A stretch of DNA of 64,000 nucleotides from assembly GCA_036583965.1 (NCBI GenBank), contig JAZBQD010000001.1:22057569-22121568 (forward strand). The letters run 5' to 3'. The DNA comes from Prunella strophiata. Taxonomy: Eukaryota; Chordata; Aves; Passeriformes; Prunellidae. A model generated the notes under the pieces. It did no database searches. It saw only the letters and a list, made by a program, of their open reading frames with translations, and was not told where the DNA came from. Positions within the stretch are counted from its first letter, which is position 1, and each line of letters starts with the position of its first letter. Positions 34,822 to 46,200 of this stretch are shown here, in pieces. Position numbers and translations under genes: made by a program.

Positions 34822-35762
34822 AATCACAGAATTTCAGGATCCCTCAGGCTGGAAAATCCCTGCCAGCCCATGGAGTCCCAGCTGTGCCCAGTGCCCACCT
34901 TGTCCCCAGCCCAGAGCACTGAGTGCCACCTCCTGTCCTTCCTGGGACACCTGCAGGGATGGGCGCTCCAAAGCTCCCTGGGCAGCCCCTGCCAAGGCCT
35001 GAGCACCCTTTCCATGCAGAAATTCCTGCTGCTGTCCAAGCTGAGCCTCCCCTGGCACAGCCTGAGGCCGTTTCCCCTTGTCCTGTCCCTGTTCCCTGGC
35101 AGCAGAGCCCGACCCCCCCTGGCTGTCCCCTCCTGTCAGGAGCTGTGCAGAGCCACAAGGTCCCCCCTGAGCCTCCTTTGCTCCAGGCTGAGCCCCTTCC
35201 CAGCTCCCTCAGCCCCTCCTGGGGCTCCAGCCCCTTCCCCAGCTCTGTTCCCTTCCCTGGACATGCTCCAGCCCCTCCAGGGCTCTCTGGCTGGAGGGCC
35301 CAGAACTGGACACAGCCCTGGAGGTCCCTCAGCAGGGCCAGCCCAGAGGACAGGCCCTGCCCTGGGTCTGTGGCCACCCCATGGCTGGCACAGCCCAGGG
35401 GCCATTGGCCTCGTGTCCCCTGGGCACCCCTGGGCTCCTGCCCAGCCCTGGCACAGCACCCCCAGGGCCTTTCCCCAGGGACCCTTTCCAGCCCCTCTGC
35501 CCAGCCTGGAGCTGCAGGGCCTGGGCTGACCCCAGGACAGGACCTGGCACTTGGCCCTGCTGAACCTCAGCCCATGGATCCAGCCTGTCCTGATCCAGCC
35601 TTCCCTCTGCAGAGCCTCCTGCTCTCCAGCACAGCCACACTCCCACCTGCCTTGGGGTTCTGCAAGAAGTTACTGAGGGTGCCCTCAATGCCTTTGTCCA
35701 GTTCATCCAGATCATCAATGGAGATTAATTAAAAGCAGTAAATGATACAGTCCCCCAAGCAT
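34822..35762 (-). mobile_element. CR1 LINE, ~940 bp, antisense, longest uninterrupted copy
   Basis: From the 3' tail ('aaatcacagaatttcagg') it runs through 'ccatggagtcccagctgtgc', 'cctgaggccgtttccccttg', 'aggctgagccccttcccagc', 'tccagggctctctggctgg', 'gaccccaggacaggacctgg' and 'cacttggccctgctgaacc'. It ends at 'agttactgagggtgccctca' and 'tccagatcatcaatggaga'. That last part is antisense to the reverse-transcriptase C-terminal coding region of CR1 ORF2. The 5' end of the element is lost. The open plus-strand frames here (219 and 269 codons) are the non-coding strand of CR1. Confidence 0.93.
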
Positions 35763-37489
35763 CCTGCAAAGGACTGGCTGGGTGAAGGGAACATCCAATT
35801 CCACAGCACATCTGAGCCACATCAACCCCCCAGCACCTTTGTTTTCCTTGCCCACTCTTCCTCCCAGCAGATTTTACCTACCTGGCTCAAAATTCAAGAC
35901 TTGACATCCCAACAGTTATAAAATCTGATTCAGAGTTCCCATTAATAGCCACAAATAATGCTACAGAAGGTGCTGTAAAAACAAATAAAAAGAAACAGAC
36001 TGGGGGCTTTTGAAACCAAAATCCATGGTTATGACAAGTCTGTAAACAAATTAAAGGAAGAGAGAGAGGGATGCAGCAAGGACACAATAAGTATGAATAT
36101 TTTTAGTGCTCCCCATGTTCAAACTGGCCCCAGCTTATCCAATGTCAAGGCTGGATAACAATGGATTGCAGACATCAGAGACAGGTTCTAAAGGGGGACT
36201 ATGAACTAGGGAGTGAATGACATGGAGCAAAGATGTTGTAGGACAGAAATTCACACTCCCAAAGCAGCCACTTATAAAAAAAGACATGGAAGTGATGGTG
36301 TGAAATGTGTGGGGTGGGATCAGATGATTAAGGCAAACAGTATGGGCACAGTAAAACTCACAACAGTGATCTCAGGGTGGGACACTTCAGAATTCCTCAC
36401 TCCAATGGCTCAGAAAGATAAAAACAAACAAAAAACCCAAACCCTTGTGTTTTTTACTGGGAAGGGAGTCAGAGGAGAGATTCATACCAGGTGAGGTGGT
36501 GAAGCCAATGACAGGTGGTGCTGATAAGTCTTATTGGGAGAGAACTGATGATCTATTATCTACAATTTACATTTTTGAGGTAATTTCTTTCTAAGAGAAC
36601 AAAATGTTCCAGAAGCAGAATAAACATTGTGAGCCATTCATTAGTGACACAAACTCAAACAGATGTCTTATCTCTAATTAACACATATCCTCTAAAATTA
36701 TTCACATGTGCTCCTTCCTGGGATTGTTTTCAAAGAACAGGTGAACGATGTCTCAGATTAAACAATTTCACATAACATCCTCTTAGTTTCTGTACTCTCA
36801 GGCACACTCACCAGCTCCTCTTAGTTATGCTCCTCTTTATACTGGCAAATCAATCAAAATCAATTAAATGCTTATAAAATCTTAACCTTGACACAAACAT
36901 ATTGAGGAACTTGACTAAGAAACCCAATTTGCATCATTTTCATCATAGAAATAAGTTATTAATAGCACAGAACAGAGAACTTTCCAATAAAGAAAGACAA
37001 AATTGCTGTTACAGCTACTTCAGAATTTTCACTGTTACAGTATTTAAAGCAATGCTTTGTTATAAAGGTAATGCCCAAGTTGGACAGGTTTCAGTAAGTA
37101 CCTAAAAGTTAATTTAATGGCAATATTTTAGGACAGGTCTCATTATTATACTGTGAAAAGGAGGTCAGGGTTCTCCACCAAGATCATAAATCAAGATAGC
37201 CAATTAAAAGATGCAAACTGAATATCTGATGTAATTTAAATTTGGTGACCTTAAAACACTAAAGGCTGTTAACTGAAAAGATGCTGCAGGGATAAGAGGC
37301 TTTGTTGTGAGCCTCAGACTGACACTTTTATTTCAGCTATCTTTGCAGACATTCCTAACTCTGCTTTCCCTGTGAGACTATAGCATTTTCTTACATGGGC
37401 AGAAGCAAAAACCCACTCAAACTGTCCATTTCCCCAGTTCAAGTTATTTCTCTTTTGCTGACTGACTGGCTGGGTGAAAACAATCTCTT
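35763..37489. other. unique noncoding sequence
   Basis: No gene or transposon recognised. 36,500-37,110 is AT-rich and free of repeats. A small A-rich patch lies near 36,420-36,440. Confidence 0.5.
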
Positions 37490-37962
37490 TTCACATTTCC
37501 CCAAGGGGAAAGTCAGCCTTGTCCCCCTCTGCTTGGGATTTTCCCAGAAGCTGGAAAAAGGAAAACATTGTCCCTATCTCTAAAAGGGGTGGAAAGGGAA
37601 TCACTGCCCTGTCAGCCTCCCCTGTGTGCTGGGAAGATCCCAGGGACAGCCCCTCCTGAAGCTCTGCTGGGCTCCCAGAGCTCAGGGAGGGGATTTGGGA
37701 CAGCCAGCACAGCCTCACCCAGGGCAAACCCTCCTGAGTGACCCCCAGGCCTCCTCTGGTGGGGAGACTCCATCAGAGGACAAGGGAAGGGCCAGGTCTG
37801 GTTCATCTGGAATTCTGTGCAGCCTCTGACACAGGTCCCACAGCATCCTCCCCTCTGCACTGGAGGCAGCTGGCTGTGCTGGATGGGCTGTTGGGTGGAT
37901 CAGGAAGTGGCTGCACAGCCCCAGCCTCAGGGTCGTGGTCAATGGCTCAGGGTCCTGATGGG
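37490..37962 (+). mobile_element. CR1 LINE ORF2 (reverse transcriptase) fragment, sense, decayed
   Basis: Sense CR1 internal sequence. Translating across frames gives broken matches to the CR1 reverse transcriptase: a 'SWKKENIVPI'-like segment at about 37,541, a 'GKSCLTN'-like glycine/serine region near 37,720, and the 'GWVDQE..' stretch near 37,890. It reaches 'gtggtcaatggctcagggtc'. Frameshifts and stops make it inactive. It continues at 38,595 after an inserted LTR. Confidence 0.8.
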
Positions 37963-38594
37963 TGTCAGAGGTCTCTCAGGAGCTGGAGATGACCCCCAGA
38001 TGTGTTGGAAAGTCTCTGTGTCCCAGCCCGAGAACTGAAGGAGGAGTCAGGACTCTTCATTTGTGGTCTCCAAGGCTGTTTATTTTTCCTTATCTAACAA
38101 ATTTTCTCCCTGACCAGCCCAGGTCTGTCCAGCAGGTCAGTCTGAGGCACACTGCCCACCTCTGGGGTGGTGTTGTCTTTTTATACTAAAAACTACCTGT
38201 ACATTATTTATAGCTACTTTCCAATACCTATCACCTATGTTACACAGTCCAACTCTACTCTAAACCAATCCAAAAGTGCCACCATCACCCAGAGGATGGA
38301 GGCTGTGAAGGAGAAAGAAGGACAGAACACGCACAAATTCCTCCATCTTGACCCCTGAACCCTCATTCTAAAATACCCCAAAATTCTACTTTTTCACCCT
38401 GTGATAAAATAACTCTTATTAAATAACTCTACTTAATTTTTGTGGCTTGCAACTCTTCATATAAGGTTGGTAATTTTTTCCATGGCTCAAGATCAAAGGC
38501 ACAGGGGTCTTGGGCTCTGTGCCAAGGTCTCTGAGCCCCCTGCCAGGGGCTGGAGCCATCCAGGGCAGCCAGAGGGATGTCCTGGGCTCTGACA
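37963..38594 (-). mobile_element. solo ERV LTR inserted into a CR1 (copy 1 of an LTR family)
   Basis: It is bounded by TGTCAGAGG on the left and TCTGACA on the right, a 7-bp terminal inverted repeat with TG...CA ends. It is about 95% identical by eye to 42,634-43,256. Minus orientation is indicated by a TATAAAAAG (complement of 38,177-38,185) followed about 100 bp downstream by AATAAA (complement of 38,079-38,084). The flanks differ (left GATGGG, right AGTGAC), so there is no clean target duplication. It sits between two pieces of one CR1, so it inserted after that CR1. No viral coding region is present. Confidence 0.88.
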
Positions 38595-38998
38595 AGTGAC
38601 CAGTTGAGGCCCCCAGGGGTCTGTACTGGGACCACTGGTGTTTAATAACTTCATTATTTGGGGTGATTTAATTGTGGCCTTCCAGTGCCTGAAGGAGCTG
38701 ACAGGAAAGATGGAGAGAGACCTGGGACAAGAGCCTGGAGTGCCAGGACACAGGGAATGGCTTCCCATTGCCAGAGGGCAAGGATGGATGGGATTGGGAA
38801 GGAATTGTTCCCTGGCAGGGTGCCCAGGCCCTGGCACAGGGTGCCCAGAGCAGCTGTGGCTGCCCCTGGATCCCTGGCAGTGCCCAAGGCCAGGCTGGAC
38901 ATTGGGACAGTGGAAGTTGTCCCTGTCCATGGCTGGGAGTGGAGTGGAATGAGCTTTCAGATCCCATCCAACCCAAACTCTCCTGGGATTCTGCTGAT
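38595..38998 (+). mobile_element. CR1 LINE, sense, continuation to the 3' end
   Basis: It resumes the 37,490 element with 'gaggcccccaggggtctgta', 'tgggaccactggtgtttaa' and 'aacttcatt' (the LFN.FI segment of the reverse transcriptase). After an internal deletion it carries the 3' region: 'gccttccagtgcctgaagg', 'gtgcccagagcagctgtgg', 'ggatccctggcagtgccc' and 'gatcccatccaacccaaact' with a 'tgggattctgctga' end. Confidence 0.9.
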
Positions 38999-40101
38999 TC
39001 CCTTGGCACCAGCAGAGGACACCAGGACCTCCTGCACTCTGCAAAGTCCTGCTGCACTGCCCTAGCATGCACAGAAAGCCTCGGGCTGCCATATTTGCTC
39101 AGTGTAGAATGCCTAAATCCAGGGATTTGTGTTTGTTGTGTTTTAAGAGTTCAGGTATAGGAGGAGGGGCAGAGTCTTTGCTCCCACAGAAAAGCAGCAC
39201 TAAGATGTTTCCTGCTTTACTTCATTCACTTGGAACAGGTTAATCCACTGCTTGTTTATTAAAAGTGCCTTTCTTGGGTTTCTTCATGCTGTTCTAGTTG
39301 TCAACTTGATTCCTTCCTATATATAAATAATGTTTCCTATTTATCCTAAACAACAGCTCATTCTACTCCCCAGCTCTGCAAGCTGTCACTAACACAAAGC
39401 CCAGCCCCAGAGAGGTTTAAAATAAGGATCTGAGAGAGCTGCAGATGAGCCATGATGCACCTCCCAAGGCTCTGCAGAACTCCCCAGTGAAAATTAACAC
39501 TTCACTTGCAGGGAAAGCTTGGTGGAAAACCCTGCCACTCGTGCTCCTGCCACATCCACTGCCTCAGCAGAGACCAAATCCTTGGGGAATTCCATCCCAC
39601 TTGGTGGGACTGAACTGAGAACTTCCAGTGAATGGCAAAGGGTCACAAGATTCCACCTGGTGGAAGGCTTTAACTAAACTTGCACTGATGAAGTCAGACA
39701 TGGTAAAACAGTTTGGGCTTTTAAAATAAAATACAGGATCAACCACAGCAGTGACTGCTACAGACTTCAGGAGATAATAACTGGGATGAGCTGGAATACA
39801 AGGAATTATTCTAATGAGGCTCAGCATTTCCCTGAGGGGTTTTTCCCATCCAGGGAATTCATGTTCCCAAGGGCTACCTGGACTCAATAAACACCTGGTG
39901 CACCTGCTCCACACGAGCACAGCACCTGCCTAAGCTTTGTGGACATCACAAAGCCCAGGCCCAAACAAAGACATAGCCCAGAACAAGCCTCTCAGGCACC
40001 CAGAAAAGCAGTTTCAGGTGGATCAAAAGTATCTGGGAATATGTTATATTTCCGAAAATAAAAAAAAAAAAAACCAAAACAAAACCTAAAAAACCCAACC
40101 A
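38999..40101. other. unique noncoding sequence
   Basis: About 1.1 kb with no recognised gene or element. A short A-run precedes the LTR at about 40,060-40,073. Confidence 0.5.
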
Positions 40102-40474
40102 TGTGGCAGCAACCATGAGCAACACATAACTTTCCCAGACCTTTCTGAGAAAGGCTGTGAGAAGTTCAGAGAAAAGAATGAGAACCAATTCTTCACTTGC
40201 TCACCTGCTGTTGTGAACATGTGGAATGTGCTATGGAGATTTGTTTACCAAGGGGTGGTTTCTTAATTAGCCAACAGTGATAGTGCTTGGATTGGAGGAC
40301 CAATTAGGTCCAGGTGTATCATAACTGCCTATAAAAGCAATGAGTTTTTAAATAAAATTATTATTATTATTATTATTATTGTTATTATAGTATATATTAA
40401 AGAGACTGATCAACCTGCTGTAAATTATGGAGTCAATGCTAATTATTACCCAGCCTGGGGGCCCATTACCACCA
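40102..40474 (+). mobile_element. ERV LTR, plus orientation, related to the 21,795 LTR
   Basis: It starts TGTGGCAGCAACCATGAG and carries 'tttctgagaaaggctgtgag', 'gaacatgtggaatgtgctat', 'gtttcttaattagccaacag' and 'gaccaattaggtccaggtg'. A TATAAAAG follows at 40,330-40,337 and an AATAAA at 40,351-40,356. An (ATT)n run lies just after the AATAAA. The right end is placed at 'gcccattaccacca' but is not certain, because no clear target duplication was found. It resembles an LTR family abundant in songbirds. No internal viral genes. Confidence 0.82.
40357..40388. repeat. (ATT)n microsatellite inside the LTR
   Basis: About ten ATT/TTA units with one G interruption at 40,381, directly after the LTR's AATAAA. 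Probably grown from the A/T-rich end of the LTR's R region. Confidence 0.85.
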
Positions 40475-42627
40475 AACAAACAAACTCCAAAAAAATCTGA
40501 AATAAGCAAAATATTTTAGCTTTCCAATTTCAAGCATGTCCCCAGAAAATATTTTCAGTTAGAAACTTTGAAATGGAAGTTTATTTCATTTTTGAAGGCT
40601 AGGTATATCGAAAGCAACCCCACAAAAATAATTCTTCATGTTTTTCTGTAGGCGAAGGGGAAGAGAAGAAAAACAAAGGCTGGGTAGTAGTTAGGAATAT
40701 AAAATTCAGAGTTTGTTTTTCTGGTACAGTCAGCAATTAAAAAAAAAAAAAAAGCCAACAAAACCTCAAATCAATGATCTCAATTTACAGTTTGATTTTT
40801 GATCACAGGCTCTGAGAGTAGAATTCAGATATTATACAGCAAAATGAAAGTTACTAACTACCAACAAACACGACCTTGTCAATATAAGACAAGCACAAAG
40901 TTATTAAAATGTGAAAGCAGCTACAGGAACAGGCCAAGGGTTTATTCCCCTTCCCCCTTGCAACCCTTGTCATGTGGAAGGGTTGATTTCATCCCATATT
41001 TCAGTTTGTGCTGCAGTGGAAGGTATCTGAATGCTAATCCCCACCTCGTGCCTGAGCCACAGGGCTCTGTGGGGTTGTTCTGACCTTTTCAAAATTCTGC
41101 ATTCACCCTTTCAGCTCCCCCATTAGAACTCACCAGCCATAGGTGAGGCAAGGGAATGGACAGCTGAGAGCTGGAAATGCACTCCAGGAAAATCTCCTGA
41201 AGAAGGAAAATCCAATCCATTCCTCTGATAAAGATGAAGGAAGACTGGAAAATGTCACTAAACTAATTCATTCTCCTGAGAAAGCCAAGCAAGGAAAAAA
41301 AAACATGTCTAGTTAGACTCCTCTGCTTGTAACTTCCAAAGACCTGGATTGAATACTCCAATGAAACCACCAGAATTTACAGCCTTTGGAAAAGTCTACT
41401 TGTAAATCAACCAAGCTCAGAATGAATTTCAAGGATTTTAAGTTACTGCTAAAGAAAAACAAAGCAAAGAAAAACAAAGAATCCTCAACAAATGCACTTC
41501 TCCCTCCACCATACCACTCCTCACTGACACAGAACAAAATATTCCTTAGGAAAAAGAGTCTGGGGAATAGTGACCTAATCAAGGCAGCTTCTCCTTTCCC
41601 TGGGCTACCATTTTCTCACTGTTTTCATGGATATCTGTGAATTTTAGGTTCTCCTCTTTGCCTTGGCAGCAGTTTCAGATGCAAGGGGTCCCCATTCCCA
41701 CTGTTCTCATCATTAGCAGAGCCAAGGCAGAGTCACCCCCATGCTGAAATGGGAATTCATCTCTCCAAAAAGTGTAAGAATTTTGCATTTCCAAATCACT
41801 TCTTTACACTGCTTTTTCTGTTTCCTGGGATTAAAGAGGGATGGTGCTGTAGGGGTGATCAATTCCTGTAATTTTGCAACACAAAGTCCTGGCTTGAGAT
41901 CCCATTTTCTTTTTAAAAACCTGGCAAAATCCCCTTTAAAATCATGATGGAAATTTTTTTTCATTAATAAAAGTGAGCCCAAGCACTAATTTGCCAACAA
42001 GGTACAGATTTCCTAAGAGCAGTTCCCAAATTAATGAAGAAAATACCCATTTTCACTCATATAGACATTACAATTTTTAATTTGCTGTACCTATTATAAC
42101 TGCTCACAGTTAGAAGAATCTAAGTGTCATTATTAAGTCTAAGCCTGAAAACAAGGAGAGGTGAGCTTATTTCATTCTTTTTCATGCTCTCCAGAGCTTG
42201 ATAAATTAGTATTTTCCTTCCAAGCAGTAATTTCTGTGCAGATGCAAAGCAGCCAGATCCCAGGCTGAGACATTTCAGACCAGCACAAGCTGAAGTTGTG
42301 TGGTTATTACAGCTTTGGAACCACGTGCTCCAGAGCTGTCATTGACTGAAGATGTTCCTCTCAGAGGTGACACACAGCCTGTCTCCCCAGAGCAGGGCTT
42401 TGGGCCAGCAAGTGACAGCACTCAGGGAGCAAAACATCCTGCCCAGGTGTGTGGGAGGACAGGTGAAGTCTGTATTAGTGGGGCTGAACGAGCCAGCCAA
42501 ACATGTGCCAGAATCAGCAGGACAGGTAATGAATCTTTAGGCTTTGCATTTGCTGAAGCCACACTTTTGAATCTGACTCACCAGTTCCTGCCTGTGCTAA
42601 CCCCTGTGTGGGAAGCCAGAGTTTCCT
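40475..42627. other. unique noncoding sequence between two LTRs
   Basis: No recognised gene. A-runs at about 40,739-40,754. The interval between the plus-strand LTR (40,102) and the minus-strand LTR (42,634) contains no gag, pol or env similarity, so the two do not bound one provirus. Confidence 0.5.
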
Positions 42628-43262
42628 CAGAACTGTCAGAGGTCTCTCAGGAGCTCGAGATGACCCCAATCTGTTTGAGAGTCTCTGTGTCCCAGCCCCA
42701 GAACCAAAGGAGTCAGGACTCTTCTCGTGCAGTTTTCAAGGTTGTTTATTTTTCCTTATCTAAAAAATTTTCTCCCTGACCAGCCCAGGTCTGTTCAGCA
42801 GGTCAGTCTGAGGCACACTGCCCACCTCTGGGGCAGTGTTGTCTTTTTATACTAAAAACTACCTGTACATTATTTACAGTTACTTTCCAATACCTATCAC
42901 CTGTGTTACACAGTCCAACTCTACTCTAAACCAATCCAAAAGTGCCACCATCACCCAGAAGATGGAGGCTGTGAAGAAGGAGAAAGAAGGACAGAACACA
43001 CCCAAATTCCTCCATCTTGGCCCCTGAACCCTCATTCTAAAAAACCCCAAAATTCTACTTTTTTCACCTTGTGATAAAATAACTCTTACTCTACTTAATT
43101 TTTGTGGCTTGCAACTCTTCATATAAGGTTGGTAATTTTTTCCATGGCTCAAGATCAAAGGCACAGGGGTCTTGGGCTCTGTGCCAAGGTCTCTGAGCCC
43201 CCTGCCAGGGGCTGGAGCCATCCAGGACAGCCAGAGGGATGTCCTGGGTTCTGACACAGAAC
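42628..43262 (-). mobile_element. solo ERV LTR with perfect 6-bp target duplication (copy 2)
   Basis: The LTR is 42,634-43,256, starting TGTCAGAGG and ending TCTGACA. CAGAAC is repeated exactly at 42,628-42,633 and 43,257-43,262. Six-base duplications are typical of class II (betaretrovirus-like, ERVK-type) elements. Minus orientation: TATAAAAAG is the complement of 42,843-42,851 and AATAAA the complement of 42,745-42,750. It is the same family as 37,963-38,594; differences include a 3-bp insertion near 42,977 and the absence of the extra 'ttaaataac' near 38,418. No internal viral sequence remains. Confidence 0.93.
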
Positions 43263-46200
43263 CACTCAGCAGCAGGCAGTGTTTATCCTTTGTTCATCCC
43301 ATCCCCACAAAACACATCCATGCTCACTGCCCACATCCCCCCCTGCTCTCCCCACTGCTCTGTGCTCCAGGGTAAGGAGCTGAGGGACATCAAGGACCTG
43401 GGGGGAGTATTCTCCACTCTGCTAATCCACAGTGCCCTCCATCCTTCTCCTCTCTCAAGAATCTGACATCAAGAGGCTCCTTCCCCTCAAGCCTGCTCAG
43501 AAAATGAGCTGACCCCTCACTAACACCTTCTGGACATGCCCACTCTGCTTCTTCCCTCACACATCCAGGCCTGGCATGGGGAAAAGCAGGGATTCAGATC
43601 ATTCATGCACCTTCTGAAATCCCTAATGCTGTGCTTCAGACTGGTCTAACTCAGCACAAGGGCCAAATGATTCAGCCCACCCCAGTGAATCCCACCCACC
43701 ACACTGCCCTGAAAGGAGATATATTCTGTTATACAGCTTCATGAGTGAATATTTTTAATACTTTAAACCTAGGCTTTGGTGTATAGCTGGGGTAGCATGT
43801 CCAGCTAGACCATCTCCATCTTAAATTGACCAGCTGTCCCAAAAATACAGCTCCTTTTACTTGAGAACTGTTCTCAGCTCTTAATTTACACAATTCTGTG
43901 TGAATTCTCACCCTCCCCTTCAAAATCCCATCCAGAGCCATTTTCCCTTTTTGTTAACAATGTTACTGCCTATTTACATTTTGTTTGCAGCCAATTTTCT
44001 GTTACAGGAGGTTTAAAAAAGCCTCCATTGCAGCCCTTATTGTTTCTTCCTGTGCTGTCCATCTCATTTTTCTTTTCAAGCTTTTACCCTCCACAGCTCA
44101 ACAAACAAGACTTTGAGTTTCAAAAATCTCAGGTGCTTCACTCTCTGTCCACCCAGCCATTTGCAATAGCAAGAGCTGAGGGTCCTAATGAAAGGCTGTC
44201 CTAATGAAAGGCCATCCTAATTACATCCTAACTACAGCAAATCAGAGTGGAAAGGGGAAAAAAGCAAGCACACAGCCCTCACCACAGGATCTTCATTGCT
44301 CTTCCTGTTTTCTGAGAGTTCCAGTTGCTTTCCCCTCTCTCCTTGTTCTTTCCATGCCTCTTCCTGCCCTTTCACTTCAAAATACCCAGCTGAGCCCCTG
44401 TCTGGGGATGAAGTTCTTTACAGCTGAGCCTGTGGCTTCTCCCTGCAGAGGCAGTAATTTTAATTATCTGCTTTTTCTCACTGATTTGCAGAGCCTGTGA
44501 CCATCACTGGGTCATTAACACACACAGGTAAGTGCCCAGAAATATTCTCTACTGCACAGCACACATTTTCCCTGTGAGTACTTTGGTTTTTTGGGAATAT
44601 GTTTCTGTGCTCTCCTGCATGAGCCTGATGCAGCTCTGATTGTGCTGGCTTTCAGTCAGTCAATACTGGAATCAATATCAATGTGACACTGTGGCAGGAA
44701 GAGCCAAGTGGCACGTGGAAATGGAGTGAAGAGCACATTGGTGTCCCTCCTGAATGCAGGGCTTGGTAAAGCCTCTGAGGGATGTAACAGCTCAGGCTCA
44801 CAGGGGGCAAAGAGCTCTGCTGCCTTCTCACGTCTCTTGGCAGCTCACACAAACTGTGTGCCTGTGAAATAAAAGAAATGCTATTTAGAAACTGTTAATA
44901 CAGAACCAGTCTGATTAGAAACATCATCCTGCTGGAATAGATGCATTTACCATGTGCCAAAGCCCCTGCAATAAAACCAGAGCCCTCTTCCAGTCACAGG
45001 TAAGGGGGGAGTAACAACACACAAGAGCTGCCTTCACAGACATCATTCCCTCAAATTTCACTCAGGACCAAGAATTCCAGTGATACTGACTACATTTTTT
45101 TCTCACATTAACTGTTTTTTTCTTTTCCAACACATTTAGAAAAGAAAGCCCGTGGCAGACACAGAGATCCTGGCTGAAGAAGAGGTCTGGTTACTGTGAG
45201 CATTGAAGAGGAATGATTTTAAAAAGAGTGATTTTGAAAACAGACATTCTAAATAATTCTGGGGTTTTTTTTCCTTCTCAAATATAGAACAATTTATTAA
45301 TGCAATCTTATGTGCATTTAAGGATTGGAACACTTGTCTCTTTCTGTTGGAAAAAAAAAAAAAAGAAATATAATTTCTAATTCCAAACCAAGCTCTCCTG
45401 CAGGTCACTTCCACATGCAGAGGCAAAATAATCCAGGCCTTTCATGCTTTCCTGGCTGATGTTCCTCACACCCATCCTTTGGCCCACTGGAGTTAGGGCA
45501 GAAAATGCCAGTGAAGAACTTTCCAGAAGAAGGCTTCAGGAAGCTTTCTGGGCTCTAACACATACTGTCATCATCCTATATAAACATAACAGTCAAGGTA
45601 TAAAGCCCAGCCAAAGCAGACTCCAAAGACACTTTTTTTTTTTTCAGTGTCATTTTCACTCCTTCAAGAAACATAATTGACTTTCCCAGACCAGTTTATT
45701 CTTTGTTATCAATTTTATACCTATGCCAGGTATGACAGTTTGTTCAAAAAAGATAAATTGAGATGTCAACATATTTTCCATTTTTGAGAGTGTAAAATGT
45801 AAATATTTAATGAGCAGATTTAGAAACTCCTACATCTGTGCTTGATTTATTTGCTAATGTTGTCAATACATTTTCCTTATACTTTAATTCATTATTGAGC
45901 ATCCTCCCCCACTCTTTCTTCCAAATCTCTTCAACCTACAAATGCCAGGACTGAGACACCTCAACTGTAAAGTCTCAGGCAATGGCCAAGAGCTTCATTT
46001 TTATCTTTCCAGAATAAAATATGCCTGGGGATGTCTTGGAGTACCACAACTACAACGTGCACAGATGCAATAAAGCATAAATGACCAAATGTAACAAAGT
46101 AAAAAAGAAGGGAACCTTGTAATTTTAATTTTAGCATTAGCACAGGAAAGTTCCACCTTTTTCATGGTCAGGTCACCAGCTCGGCACCAAATCTTCCAGG

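Noticed and set aside
34870..35732. Plus-strand frames of 219 and 269 codons
   Set aside because: They lie on the non-coding strand of an antisense CR1 copy; similar Pro/Ser/Leu-rich frames occur at the other CR1 copies.
37963..43256. Idea that the two matching LTRs bound a single provirus
   Set aside because: The right copy has its own complete 6-bp target duplication, the left is embedded in a CR1, an unrelated LTR lies between, and no viral coding sequence is present.
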